A DNA stretch of 17,146 bases. It comes from Candidatus Kerfeldbacteria bacterium. GTDB taxonomy: Bacteria; Patescibacteriota; Patescibacteriia; UBA9570. Location of the stretch: NCBI GenBank assembly GCA_016207285.1, contig JACQPW010000021.1, positions 1-17,146 on the forward strand, in the 5' to 3' direction. The position numbers and the translations under genes are program-made. Within the stretch, counting starts at the first letter, position 1, and every line of letters starts with the position of its first letter. Below are positions 6,600-14,861 of the stretch, in pieces. The notes beneath the pieces were generated by a model that searched no databases, was not told where the DNA came from, and saw only the letters and a list, made by a program, of their open reading frames with translations.

Positions 6600-7692
6600 A
6601 GTCTGTGACCATCCGATCAACTTGAAATAATTCTAACACACGTTGGCGACCAGCGCTGGCTTTATTGAGGGCAAGATCATAGTGTTCGTACACATCCAAC
6701 AGTGCAGCTGCAATAGCAGTTGGTGTATGGGGTGGTACTGACCAACCAAACTGGTCAACAATTTCCGTTAGTCCACCGGTGGTAGTAGCGATGACTGGTT
6801 TGATTGTGGCAAGCGCTTCGGCTAGTACTATACCGAACGTTTCACGTCGGGTAGATGGTAATACCAACACATCACACTGTTTGAGGACGGCTGGGATATG
6901 AGTACTAAAACCGCTAAAAGTCACACACTCCGTAAGACCCAACTGTTGGGTGAGTTGTTCTAACGTTGGACGGAGGGTACCTTCACCAACAATGTTCAAC
7001 TGAATGTGTGGTATGTGCTGCCGAACAATGTGCACCGCTTGCAGTAAATCATCAAGCCCTTTTTCACTTGCCAAGCGACCGACAAACAGTACTCGAAAAT
7101 GCTGCGCGAGATCTTCTACCCGTGATGGTGAGGGTGTGAATTGACTGACATCTACCGCATTATAAATAACCTGGATTTGTTTAGCTGGCACACCCAGTTG
7201 TATCAACTGATCTTTCACGGCTGCCACGACGGTTACGACAGTAGCTAATCGTGACCACAAGATATAAGGAAGCCGCAGTGGACTGGCCAACAGCCAGCGT
7301 TCAATTTGCAGATGCTCCATCCAGATGACGCGCATACCCAACAGACGAGCGCACGGTGTCAGTAACACTTTTTCAGTCAGTGACAAACAAAATAGCGTAT
7401 CAATCTGGTAACGCAGTTTATAACGTATCAACCACCAGAGCAGACTGATCAAGATGATGGGCCAAGTAAACAGGAAGAGTATGAGAGCGCTAAGAGTGAC
7501 TGGCTCGGTACCCGCCCAGATTGCTTGATGTTGCCAGCCTCGTTTGGCAAACTCTGGTAGTAGTACTCGACAAGTGGAGAGTAAAAAAAATCTATGTTTC
7601 TGACCAAGTCGTTCAACTAAGGTCAACGTATGTTGCTCACCTCCACCATAGGTAGAGGAGTATGGAAACTTAAGCAGCAAAACGTTAGCCAT
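6574..7692 (-). CDS. GT4-family (GT-B fold) glycosyltransferase
   Basis: The protein is 372 residues. The N-terminal acceptor domain begins VLLLKFPYSSTYGGGEQH (4-21), the glycine-rich motif of family GT4. The C-terminal donor domain has VGRLASEKG (204-212) and the E-x7-E nucleotide-sugar motif (Glu284, Glu292 in RRETFGIVLAEALA), followed by the TTGGLTEIV turn. A hydrophobic stretch at about 66-90 suggests contact with the membrane, where lipid-linked sugars are made. The predicted job is to add a sugar from a UDP- or GDP-sugar to the growing repeat unit on the inner membrane face. It starts at ATG 7692, overlapping the flippase stop by 8 bases, and the next gene overlaps its end, so it is an internal operon gene. 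Donor and acceptor sugars cannot be read from the sequence. Confidence 0.88.
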   Translation of the reverse strand: MANVLLLKFPYSSTYGGGEQHTLTLVERLGQKHRFFLLSTCRVLLPEFAKRGWQHQAIWAGTEPVTLSALILFLFTWPIILISLLWWLIRYKLRYQIDTLFCLSLTEKVLLTPCARLLGMRVIWMEHLQIERWLLASPLRLPYILWSRLATVVTVVAAVKDQLIQLGVPAKQIQVIYNAVDVSQFTPSPSRVEDLAQHFRVLFVGRLASEKGLDDLLQAVHIVRQHIPHIQLNIVGEGTLRPTLEQLTQQLGLTECVTFSGFSTHIPAVLKQCDVLVLPSTRRETFGIVLAEALATIKPVIATTTGGLTEIVDQFGWSVPPHTPTAIAAALLDVYEHYDLALNKASAGRQRVLELFQVDRMVTDYDTLFSSN

Positions 7693-9121
7693 GTTTCAAG
7701 ACGGTTTTAAGTTCATCCCGTGTAATCCCTTTCACTGCCAATAAAGCAAAGGCATAGAGTAAGGCACCTAGTGCAATCACCAGTAACAGGGGCCAGTGTT
7801 GCATCCAATAGACGCCGAGCCCCATGACACCAGCCGCCAAGGTAATGCGTAACAGGCCCGCTAGTGACGGTAACACTTTAGTAGCGCGGTAAATGACAGC
7901 AATGGCAATCAACATCATAGCGGTTTCTGAGTAGACCGTTACCCAAGCGGCTCCAAAGTATGAGTAGTGTGGAATGAGCCACAGGTAACCGGTTAAAGCA
8001 GTGACGGCCACAAAAGCATAACCAGCAATAATAGTTCGTTGCTTATTGACTGCCACCACTACATACCCAGTCAGTGTGCCAATAAAGATGGCAGCCACCG
8101 CAAAGATGAGAATACGGAATAATTGACCAAGCACTGCTGGATTACTGGTGTACTCATCGCCGGCGATCATCAGCATTAATGGTTGAGCCAACAGCCAACC
8201 TCCAACAATCAGCGGCGCTGCCATCATCCACAGTAAGTTGATCGAGCGTTGATATAATTGAGCAAAGCCAGCCTGATCGTGTTGTTCATACTGCAGACTG
8301 AACACCGGCATAATTAAGCCAACCACCATCACCGGTAAACTAATCAGGACTTCTAACATTTTATAAGGTACACCATAGATACCAACGGTAGCTTGTGAAT
8401 GGTAAATACTTAAAATAATGGTATCCGATTTAAAGTAGATCAGGTTTAAGGCAATCGCAACCGCAATCGGCCAACTTTCGCGCATAATCCGTTTCCAAAC
8501 GGGTAGCTCAAAGGCAGCATGTAAACGGGTGTAGCGCCGACTGGCTAGCCACAAGATTAACGTTTGCACACCGCCAGCTAGGACAATGGCAGCCAGGATA
8601 GAAAGTAAGCCAGCCTGGAATACATAAATCACGGATACGGTCGAGCCAAACAAGGTCAGTTTACTCATCACTTCGGCGATCGCTACCCACCCCATGGCGC
8701 GATGTTGTTGGAAGATCGCCTGGAACAATTGATTCATGGTAATAAAAAAGAAGTTGGCGGCCACCACCACTACGCCCCATTGCACAATCAACGGATACTG
8801 GGGAATGAACCACACAGTGCCGATAGCGATCGCCAGGAATATTGTAGCCGTAACAATCCGCAAGGTAAAAATATTATCTTGTAACCGACCGGTTTTATTT
8901 TCTGCACTATTAATATGCTTCAATAAGACGACATACAAACCAAGATCCATGATGATGCCAAATAATTGCAGATAGGAAATAGTGGTGTTGAAGTTACCAT
9001 ACCGTTCATCACCCAGATAACGAAACATCATCAGAGCAACAAAAAACCCTAAAGCCGTGCCGATGATTTTTCCGCTAAACTGTAGGGCTGTATTGTGTGC
9101 TACTTGGCGCAGTAACGACAT
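7685..9121 (-). CDS. Polysaccharide flippase, Wzx/MOP superfamily
   Basis: The protein is 478 residues with 12-14 predicted membrane helices along its whole length. The opening region, with GFFVALMMFRYLGDERYG (25-42) and the following LQLFGIIMDLGL, is typical of the MOP-exporter polysaccharide transport proteins (RfbX/Wzx, MurJ-like). It would move lipid-linked oligosaccharide repeat units across the cytoplasmic membrane for the Wzy-type proteins downstream. It is the first gene of the operon, about 7 bases downstream of the predicted transcript start, so the mRNA is nearly leaderless and has no SD. MurJ is less likely because the partners are GT4 and Wzy genes rather than cell-wall synthesis genes. 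Confidence 0.87.
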   Translation of the reverse strand: MSLLRQVAHNTALQFSGKIIGTALGFFVALMMFRYLGDERYGNFNTTISYLQLFGIIMDLGLYVVLLKHINSAENKTGRLQDNIFTLRIVTATIFLAIAIGTVWFIPQYPLIVQWGVVVVAANFFFITMNQLFQAIFQQHRAMGWVAIAEVMSKLTLFGSTVSVIYVFQAGLLSILAAIVLAGGVQTLILWLASRRYTRLHAAFELPVWKRIMRESWPIAVAIALNLIYFKSDTIILSIYHSQATVGIYGVPYKMLEVLISLPVMVVGLIMPVFSLQYEQHDQAGFAQLYQRSINLLWMMAAPLIVGGWLLAQPLMLMIAGDEYTSNPAVLGQLFRILIFAVAAIFIGTLTGYVVVAVNKQRTIIAGYAFVAVTALTGYLWLIPHYSYFGAAWVTVYSETAMMLIAIAVIYRATKVLPSLAGLLRITLAAGVMGLGVYWMQHWPLLLVIALGALLYAFALLAVKGITRDELKTVLKHG

Positions 9122-9134
9122 AAATCAAGCCCAG

Positions 9135-9163
9135 ACTATACAACGAATGATTGACTTAGTCAA
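9135..9163 (-). promoter_or_regulatory. Promoter of the polysaccharide operon
   Basis: On the minus strand TTGACT (9158-9163) and TATAGT (9135-9140) are 17 bases apart. The -10 lies only 13 bases before the flippase ATG, so the 5' leader would be about 6-8 bases. Confidence 0.75.
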
Positions 9164-9179
9164 GATTTCATGGTATATT
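9151..9179 (+). promoter_or_regulatory. Promoter of the SpoIID-like gene
   Basis: TTGACT (9151-9156) and TATATT (9174-9179) are 17 bases apart. The predicted start near 9186-9188 coincides with the ATG at 9188, implying a leaderless mRNA. Its -35 is one base from the -35 of the divergent promoter, together forming the palindrome TTGACT T AGTCAA (9151-9163). Confidence 0.75.
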
Positions 9180-9187
9180 GTTACTCC

Positions 9188-10111
9188 ATGAAATACGTAC
9201 TAGCGGCAGTCACCATCATCCTCGGTGCTGTAGTTGTACAACCAGCTCAGGCTGGTGTTGAACGTCCAAAGATTAGAGTCGGCTTATATGAAACCACTGC
9301 TCCCATTACTGTGGTTGTTTCAGGTAACAGTATCATTCGTACAGCCAGTAACACGGCGTTGTATACCTTACCAAAAGATACAGTGGCCACTCTTAGTTAT
9401 GACAGTACCACGGCACTGTATACAGTAGCGGTGGGTGACTGGTCTGTTACCTCTACCGAAGCGATCAAGATAGATCCAAAGAAAAAAAATAAAATTAGCA
9501 CGATTACTAGTTATAGCAATCCACCAGCTTGGGATACATCATTGAATGATAATATGTTTTATGGCAGCGTGGAGTTGAATGACGGTTGGGTGGTGAACGA
9601 ATTAGGGATTGAAAATTACGTGAAGGGAGTTTCTGAAGCGGGTAACGATAACGAGCCGGCTTATTTGAAGGCTTTATATACGGCGGCACGTACCTATGTC
9701 TATTTTCATTACCTGTATCCAACTAAACATGCTGGAGAACCGTACTTAGTCGATGCAACCGCCAACGATCAAGTGTATCGTGGCTACGGTTTTACAAGTC
9801 GGGCACCAAACATTGTCAGCGCGGTGGACGCAACCGCTGGCCAGGTGATTACGTATGAAGACGCAGTAGTCGTCACACCGTATTTTTCGCAGAGTGATGG
9901 TCGGACCCGCGCCTGGAGCGAAGTGTGGGGTGGGGACTACGCCTATTTACAATCCGTCGATGATCCAGGTTGTGCTGGCGATACCTTATTAGGGCATGGT
10001 GTCGGGATGAGTGCTGCTGGCGCCCGCTACTTTGCGAACGAACAATACTGGCACTGGCGCGAAATTTTACAGTACTATTATCAAGGGGTGGAATTAACTC
10101 AATTATGGTAG
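9188..10111 (+). CDS. SpoIID/LytB-domain protein, exported, probable peptidoglycan-acting
   Basis: The start is set at ATG 9188 because the -10 box of the promoter overlaps the earlier in-frame ATG 9170, which would lie upstream of transcription. The product is 307 residues. Residues 1-22 are a signal peptide ending QPAQA. The SpoIID core spans about 125-300: a conserved Glu150 with AARTY (166-170), VDATANDQVYRGY (188-200), FSQSDGRTRAW, and the family signature GHGVGMSAAGA (269-279). Sporulation SpoIID is a lytic transglycosylase on denuded glycan strands. Relatives in non-sporulating bacteria act in wall remodelling. The family's catalytic glutamate is probably Glu150, but the surrounding sequence (SEAGNDNEPAYLKA) departs from the usual EMP-x-SW, so activity is less certain. 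The next gene follows 9 bases after. Confidence 0.85.
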   Translation: MKYVLAAVTIILGAVVVQPAQAGVERPKIRVGLYETTAPITVVVSGNSIIRTASNTALYTLPKDTVATLSYDSTTALYTVAVGDWSVTSTEAIKIDPKKKNKISTITSYSNPPAWDTSLNDNMFYGSVELNDGWVVNELGIENYVKGVSEAGNDNEPAYLKALYTAARTYVYFHYLYPTKHAGEPYLVDATANDQVYRGYGFTSRAPNIVSAVDATAGQVITYEDAVVVTPYFSQSDGRTRAWSEVWGGDYAYLQSVDDPGCAGDTLLGHGVGMSAAGARYFANEQYWHWREILQYYYQGVELTQLW

Positions 10112-10120
10112 TACCTACTC

Positions 10121-10918
10121 ATGGTTAAACGTGGTGAGCCTTTTTTATCACCAGCGCAACACCGTCAGCGTGGTGAAGAATGGGCACGGCAAGAGCGGGC
10201 GTTTTTATCAGTCAATAGACACTTTCCTTATACGAACGAGCGTTTATCGTCCGAAATCAATGATGGACACAATATAGATTTTATTGGCGAGGTTATTCCC
10301 AGCTTAATTAAGCGGGTTCGAGAACAAGAACGTAGTCAGCGTAAAATTAAAATCCTGGACTTAGGTTGTGGCTTGGGTTTCTACACTGACGAATTGAGAA
10401 CAGCTTTTCCTGATGATGCTGTAGTCTATGGTACAACCTTAATGCGGGCGGATGCTGCCCTAGAGCGTAAAGAATTGATTGAAGCAATTGGTCGGGGTGA
10501 ACATCCATTAGCTCAATCCCATCGCTTTGATGGTTTTTCACCAAACATGCATCCCAACGATGGTAAATGGCACACAGTTGCAGAATTGGGCGATGTACCA
10601 GAGTTTGACCTGATGATTGATACGCAAGGAGAGCTGAGCTATGCGTTTACAGCTGGGCACCTCCCAGAAGCTATCACCCAAGCCAGTCAGAAACTACGTC
10701 CAAACGGTGATTTGTACATCTCTTTTCTTGATCACCACGCTCGCGCCGTACTGGCAGATATGCAACCATATTTACAAGAGCACTATCATGTTACTGTGTC
10801 ATTACATCCCAACGTGCACACTAACAGTCAGTCATATGTTTTACACCGTCACTCAGTAGTTACACTTCCTTCTCAACTCACCTTACCCCCAGCCCTCTCC
10901 GAGCCTACAGCTCCGTAG
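10121..10918 (+). CDS. Class I SAM-dependent methyltransferase, substrate unknown
   Basis: The protein is 265 residues. The SAM-binding motif I is clear: KILDLGCGLGFYTDELR (76-92). FDLMIDTQGELSYAF (143-157) fits the motif IV position, and LRPNGDLYISFLDHH matches the post-motif strand of class I methyltransferases. The N-terminal 60 residues and the substrate region carry no signature I recognise, so the target is open. The start at ATG 10121 is 9 bases after the SpoIID stop, without an SD, so it is probably co-transcribed from the same promoter. Unusually, the last 12 or so codons (LTLPPALSEPTAP) lie inside a REP-like palindrome and the TAG stop is in its inner hairpin, so the C-terminal tail may be repeat-derived. 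Confidence 0.75.
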   Translation: MVKRGEPFLSPAQHRQRGEEWARQERAFLSVNRHFPYTNERLSSEINDGHNIDFIGEVIPSLIKRVREQERSQRKIKILDLGCGLGFYTDELRTAFPDDAVVYGTTLMRADAALERKELIEAIGRGEHPLAQSHRFDGFSPNMHPNDGKWHTVAELGDVPEFDLMIDTQGELSYAFTAGHLPEAITQASQKLRPNGDLYISFLDHHARAVLADMQPYLQEHYHVTVSLHPNVHTNSQSYVLHRHSVVTLPSQLTLPPALSEPTAP

Positions 10919-10949
10919 AGCCGGAGGCTTTGCAGGGGCTTTGGGGTAA
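10883..10949. repeat. REP-like palindrome, likely two-way terminator
   Basis: This is a long nested hairpin: TTACCCC (10883-10889) / GGGGTAA (10943-10949), AGCCC (10891-10895) / GGGCT (10936-10940), CTCCG (10897-10901) / CGGAG (10922-10926), and an inner GCTC CGTA GAGC (10910-10921). Its words (ACCCCCAGCCCTCTCC and GGGGCTTTGGGGT) resemble the common REP consensus. It separates the convergent methyltransferase and queA genes. Confidence 0.65.
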
Positions 10950-10972
10950 AGATTTAAGGGGTAAAGTTAGAG

Positions 10973-12001
10973 TCAAGTAATCAACATCGCATCGCCAAAA
11001 CTAAAAAAGCGATACTGTTCTTTGATCGCCTCGGTGTAGGCTTGTTTGATGAGATCCGTGCCGGCTAAGGCGCTGACTAACATCAATAAACTCGTTTTGG
11101 GTAAATGGAAATTGGTGATCAGAGCATCTACGGTATTGAAGGTGTAGCCAGGATAGATAAAAATATTCACCCAGCCTTCGCCAGCCTGGCCGCAAAACGC
11201 TTCTAAAGTGCGGCAAGAGGTAGTACCGACGGCAACTACTTTGTGTCCAGTGGTTTTGGCCGTGGCAATCGCCTGAGCGGTGCTAGCCGGTAGGACGGCA
11301 TACTCCGCATGCATCTGATGTTGGGTAATGTCTTCAGTTTTTACGCTAGCAAAAGTACCTAACCCAACATGGAGCATGACTGGTACAATAATGACACCTT
11401 GTGCTTTTAGAGTCTGTAATAACTCTGGGGTAAAATGTAAACCAGCGGTGGGTGCGGCTACCGAACCAGCCTCTTGAGCATAAACCGTTTGATAACGTTG
11501 CTCCAACTCTTTTGGCGGTGACTGCGTTTTAATATACGGCGGTAATGGTACTTCACCATACGCGGTAATATCATCCGTATTAAATGTAACTTCCCACATC
11601 TCTTCGACTGGTTGCAGGATGGTCGCTGTAACCGCTGCATGAATTTGGATGATCATTCCTGGCTGCACTGAACCTTTCACTAAACAGTGCCAATGTTGAT
11701 TACCCAATGGCGTCAATAAAAAAATTTCGATCTTACCGCCGGTTGGTTTCGTCCCATGTAAGCGAGCTTTAATTACTTTAGAGGTATTAATGACCAGTAC
11801 ATCACCAGCAGACAAGTAGTGCGTAATATCATAAAAGTGTTTGTGCTCGAGTTGCTTGGTGTTCGTATGTACCACTAACAAGCGTGACTGGTCACGCACA
11901 GCTAACGGAGTCTGTGCAATCAGTGTTGGCGGAAGCGCGTAGTCAAAATCACTTAACTGCTGCGGGTGCAGCGGAGGTTGGTTTAGCGGCTGGAGCGGCA
12001 T
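10973..12001 (-). CDS. queA: S-adenosylmethionine:tRNA ribosyltransferase-isomerase (QueA)
   Basis: QueA transfers the ribosyl part of S-adenosylmethionine to 7-aminomethyl-7-deazaguanine in tRNA to make epoxyqueuosine, in the cytoplasm. The family hallmarks run in order: LSDFDYALPPTLIAQTP, RDQSRLLVV, GDVLVINTSKVIKARLHG, GGKIEIFLL, VAAPTAGLHFT, LHVGLGTFASV, HAEYAVL, TTSCRTLE, and TFNTVDALITNFHLPKTSLLMLV-ALAG. I use ATG 12001 (342 residues, normal family length). The frame stays open to ATG 12031 but that would overlap the preceding gene by 83 rather than 53 bases. The recognisable protein starts about 16 residues after the chosen Met, so a short extra N-terminal tail remains. The stop is TGA. 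It is the last gene of the ruvB operon, and ruvB-queA proximity is common in bacteria. Confidence 0.93.
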   Translation of the reverse strand: MPLQPLNQPPLHPQQLSDFDYALPPTLIAQTPLAVRDQSRLLVVHTNTKQLEHKHFYDITHYLSAGDVLVINTSKVIKARLHGTKPTGGKIEIFLLTPLGNQHWHCLVKGSVQPGMIIQIHAAVTATILQPVEEMWEVTFNTDDITAYGEVPLPPYIKTQSPPKELEQRYQTVYAQEAGSVAAPTAGLHFTPELLQTLKAQGVIIVPVMLHVGLGTFASVKTEDITQHQMHAEYAVLPASTAQAIATAKTTGHKVVAVGTTSCRTLEAFCGQAGEGWVNIFIYPGYTFNTVDALITNFHLPKTSLLMLVSALAGTDLIKQAYTEAIKEQYRFFSFGDAMLIT

Positions 12002-12548
12002 AGGATGATTCACGTTTGCTGGCAGCATCATTAGCCCGCACGACTAAGCGAGCTACTTCTTCTGGGTGGGGTACTTGCAGAAAGGCGAAGCGTTGTTGCT
12101 CGGCGGCAGTTTGGATGTAGACGTTGCCATAATCAAATAAAGTTTGGATTTTACCATGCACTTCTGAAGTCACATCTTGTACTTTAGCAATATTCAATTC
12201 AGAAATGGTCCGATCAAACAAACCTTTCTGTTCAATATTGACAATGCGCTCATCTGTCAGCACCCAGACGTCTAAATGGTAGTCAACGAATGAATGATAA
12301 AAGGCTAACCAAGCCACCACATAATACAGCGCCGTAATGAGTACTCCCACCACATACCACAAACCATCCGTTGGTGGTTGCCAATCAATGCCGTATAAGA
12401 AGAAAGCTAGTACACCAATGGGTAGAAGATTTAACGCAATCACCTGGCAGACCGCTGGCACAAACGAGAACCAATGGCGGCGCAACATCAACATGACGTG
12501 CTCTTCATTGCGCTGGCCGGGGAATTGTTGTGGTATGGAGTTACTCAT
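11949..12548 (-). CDS. Membrane protein with bacterial PH (bPH2/YdbS-like) domain
   Basis: The protein is 199 residues. A short cytoplasmic start (1-24) is followed by two membrane helices (about 28-52 and 62-85). A PH-like domain (about 90-170) contains VWVLTDERIVNIEQKGLFDRTISELNIAKVQDV, the signature order of the bPH2/DUF304 family (V-T-DERI...KGLF-R...I...IQDV). The tail (173-199) is Ala/Pro/Lys-rich and disordered. No biochemical role is established for most family members. The gene overlaps the upstream small membrane gene by 4 bases (ATGA) and the downstream queA by about 53, so it is firmly inside the operon. It starts at ATG 12548 with no SD, and translation is probably coupled. Confidence 0.82.
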   Translation of the reverse strand: MSNSIPQQFPGQRNEEHVMLMLRRHWFSFVPAVCQVIALNLLPIGVLAFFLYGIDWQPPTDGLWYVVGVLITALYYVVAWLAFYHSFVDYHLDVWVLTDERIVNIEQKGLFDRTISELNIAKVQDVTSEVHGKIQTLFDYGNVYIQTAAEQQRFAFLQVPHPEEVARLVVRANDAASKRESSYAAPAAKPTSAAPAAVK

Positions 12549-12805
12549 AATTTATCCATCAGGCTATCAAATGGTAGGCTATTAAATACTTGACCACTCT
12601 CTAACCAGGGTACTTGGTATAGAAAAACGATGGCAAAGATGTTCACAATCAGCAATACACAGCCAGTGATGGTAGTCACTAATAAGGCCGTGAAATCAAA
12701 AAAACCAAAGCGGCGGAGATGGTACAAGTTGAAGACGAAAAATAAAACCGCAACCACCAGAGCCAGCAGGTAAATGATACCAAAAATGTAATAAGGAATA
12801 GCCAC
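12545..12805 (-). CDS. Small two-helix membrane protein, unknown function
   Basis: The protein is 86 residues with GTG start 12805, 14 bases after the ruvB stop. Two strong hydrophobic helices (about 5-27 and 37-63) are joined by a basic turn (LYHLRRFGFF), and a polar C-terminal tail follows. The stop TGA overlaps the next start as ATGA. No family is recognised. Its position between ruvB and a PH-domain membrane protein suggests it is co-expressed and possibly a partner of the latter. TGA as stop here and in queA argues against the recoded genetic code of Gracilibacteria and Absconditabacteria. Confidence 0.7.
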   Translation of the reverse strand: MAIPYYIFGIIYLLALVVAVLFFVFNLYHLRRFGFFDFTALLVTTITGCVLLIVNIFAIVFLYQVPWLESGQVFNSLPFDSLMDKL

Positions 12806-12819
12806 GTCTGTAGTATAGG

Positions 12820-13851
12820 TTAGAGCAAGCGGGTCTGCAAATCGTCCGGTGGCACTTTACCTAAATGGTGATAGGCTGCCGGTGTGGCAACACGACCACG
12901 TGGTGTCCGAGCCAAAAAACCAAGTTGTAATAAAAACGGTTCATAGACGGTTTCTAAGGTATCAATATCTTCACCAATCGTGGCGGCGATGGTTTGGATA
13001 CCCACCGGTCCACCCTGAAACTGATCCATAATGGTTTGCAAAATTTTACGATCGACAGCATCTAAACCGAGTGGGTCAATCTCCAACATATCCAGCGCAG
13101 CACTGGCAATCGGTTGCGTCACGGCGGTAGCAGGATGATTTACCTGAGCAAAGTCACGCACGCGTTTTAATAAGCGGTTAGCAATGCGGGGCGTACTGCG
13201 CGCCCGACTAGCCACTAGTTGCACCGCCTCTGGGTGCATGTTCACGTCTAATACTTTGGCCGAGCGTTGAATGATTTCGGCCATCTCATCAGGTTCGTAG
13301 AAGGCTAATTTGTAATGGGCTCCAAAGCGATCACGTAATGGTGCCGACAGCAAACTAATGCGCGTAGTGGCACCAATGACAGTAAATTTTGGTAAATCAA
13401 GGCGCAGGGTTCTGGCGGCCGGGCCTTTACCAATCACGACATCTAAGGCGTAGTCTTCCATGGCCGGATACAAGACTTCTTCAATGATTTTATGGAGACG
13501 ATGGATTTCATCAATAAATAGAATATCACCCTCACCCAAGTTGGTGAGGATGGCAGCCAAGTCGCCAGCGCGTTCAATTGCTGGGCCACTGGTCACGCGA
13601 ATGTTCACTCCCATCTCTTTGGCAATAATATGCGCCAAGGTAGTTTTGCCTAAGCCAGGGCCACCATGCAGCAGGACATGTTCAATCGGTTCGTTACGTT
13701 GTTTGGCCGCTTGGAGAAAAATCTGCAAGTTGGCTTTGATCTGCTGTTGACCAATATAGTCCGCCAAGGTAGTTGGACGCAGCGATACCTCGACCGCTGA
13801 TTCCTCGGTGTTTTGCACAGGACTGATGACGCGGTCTTCGCCGGTCGTCAT
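12820..13851 (-). CDS. ruvB: Holliday junction branch-migration helicase RuvB
   Basis: The protein is 343 residues, full length for the family. RuvB hexamers pump DNA through RuvA-bound Holliday junctions using ATP. Visible motifs are SLRPTTLADYIGQ (23-35), Walker A GGPGLGKTT (63-71), SGPAIERAGDLAAIL (88-102), Walker B FIDEIHRL (112-119), sensor 1 VIGATTR (158-164), the arginine-finger region PLRDRFG (171-177), sensor 2 TPRIANRLLKRVRD (220-233), and a C-terminal winged helix ending in the signature ETVYEPFLLQLGFLARTPRGR (300-320). The first 22 residues are a short acidic extension. It starts at ATG 13851, 4 bases after the upstream stop and without an SD. It is the second gene of a five-gene operon. 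ruvA and ruvC are not in this window. Confidence 0.97.
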   Translation of the reverse strand: MTTGEDRVISPVQNTEESAVEVSLRPTTLADYIGQQQIKANLQIFLQAAKQRNEPIEHVLLHGGPGLGKTTLAHIIAKEMGVNIRVTSGPAIERAGDLAAILTNLGEGDILFIDEIHRLHKIIEEVLYPAMEDYALDVVIGKGPAARTLRLDLPKFTVIGATTRISLLSAPLRDRFGAHYKLAFYEPDEMAEIIQRSAKVLDVNMHPEAVQLVASRARSTPRIANRLLKRVRDFAQVNHPATAVTQPIASAALDMLEIDPLGLDAVDRKILQTIMDQFQGGPVGIQTIAATIGEDIDTLETVYEPFLLQLGFLARTPRGRVATPAAYHHLGKVPPDDLQTRLL

Positions 13852-13855
13852 AGCG

Positions 13856-14830
13856 TTATTTTTTAGCTTTACCTTTAAAGCGTTTCACGCGGATCAAACC
13901 GCCCACCGGGATGACTTCGACGCCACGTTTTTCAATTTCGTCTAGAAGGATATTCATGCCAATCGAGTCAGACGAGATGTGTCCGGCAATGACCACATTC
14001 ATATGGTGTTGTTCAGCAATTTTACGATGCTCTTCACGCATGTGCATACCAATCACCGTACCCACACCGGCGCGTGACAATTGTTCGAACATTTCTTTAG
14101 CACCATTGGTGCCACCAGTCATTTCGGTAGCGGCAATGCGGCCACAGCGGCGTCTTAAACCACCGACATACAAACAAGGGCCAGATTTTTGTTGTTTCGC
14201 AATTTGGTATTCTGGAATAGTCATCAATAAATCCATCACATCCCCGACATAATATAAGGACGATTTATGTTTCTTAATCAAGTCAGCAAAAAACGTCGCC
14301 ACTAGGTTATCCGTAAAGGTGTGTGTGGACATATAGGCGATTTTCAGTAGGCGTGCTATATCCACTGCTTTATGATCGTTGATGGGTAAGACACCACGGC
14401 TTACTTCCGCAATGCGTGTATCCAACAAATTTTCAGCCACATGTACTGGTACACCGGCTTGATGCATAATTTCCACTTGTACACCCATCACGGCTGGCAA
14501 GTCTGCTAAAGCGATCCCTTCTGGATGATGACCCATTACTAAGTCGATGCCGCCTAAACGATCAGCCAGTAACAATTCCGCTTCATCGGCATCAATACCG
14601 GCAAACATTCGTTTGACTGGCTTACTTGTGTTTGGGGCATAGAGGATGCGACTATCCGAGTAGGGGTTGGTGAAGTATTCTTTGTCGAAATATTTTTTTT
14701 CACTGGCTGGTAATTTTTCGTAATCAGCTTTATAGCGCAATAGTTCAGCCCGCACTACAGCTTTACCGCGTGGATCAGAGTTAATAGCGAGCTGGACGCC
14801 GAGGTCGTAAATGGATTGGACGGTCATCAT
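13856..14830 (-). CDS. NIF3/DUF34-like probable metal-binding protein
   Basis: The protein is 324 residues. The family features I can see are an early LVMGHHPEG (97-105), matching the His-rich metal motif after the first strand; HVAENLLDTRIAEV (130-143), like the second ligand region; and a C-terminal VVIAGHISSDSIGMN (279-293), where the family has a GH-x-x-SE motif. Here Asp288 replaces the usual glutamate. The N-terminal 60 residues (YKADYEKLPASEKKYFDKEYF) are extra relative to short family members. NIF3/DUF34 proteins bind two metals and are often annotated as GTP cyclohydrolase I type 2, but their true role is unsettled. It is the first gene of the ruvB-queA operon, with a promoter upstream and no SD before ATG 14830 (ATG 14827 is also possible). 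Confidence 0.65.
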   Translation of the reverse strand: MMTVQSIYDLGVQLAINSDPRGKAVVRAELLRYKADYEKLPASEKKYFDKEYFTNPYSDSRILYAPNTSKPVKRMFAGIDADEAELLLADRLGGIDLVMGHHPEGIALADLPAVMGVQVEIMHQAGVPVHVAENLLDTRIAEVSRGVLPINDHKAVDIARLLKIAYMSTHTFTDNLVATFFADLIKKHKSSLYYVGDVMDLLMTIPEYQIAKQQKSGPCLYVGGLRRRCGRIAATEMTGGTNGAKEMFEQLSRAGVGTVIGMHMREEHRKIAEQHHMNVVIAGHISSDSIGMNILLDEIEKRGVEVIPVGGLIRVKRFKGKAKK

Positions 14831-14861
14831 AAGGTTAATTTGAAAAGCAGTTAGCTCGACT

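Noticed and set aside
9170..9187. Earlier ATG at 9170 as the start of the SpoIID-like protein
   Set aside because: It overlaps the spacer and -10 of a strong promoter, so it would not be transcribed; ATG 9188 also gives a clean signal peptide.
12545..12548. TGA read as glycine, as in Gracilibacteria
   Set aside because: TGA closes both the small membrane gene (as an ATGA overlap) and queA at the expected family length, so the standard bacterial code fits.
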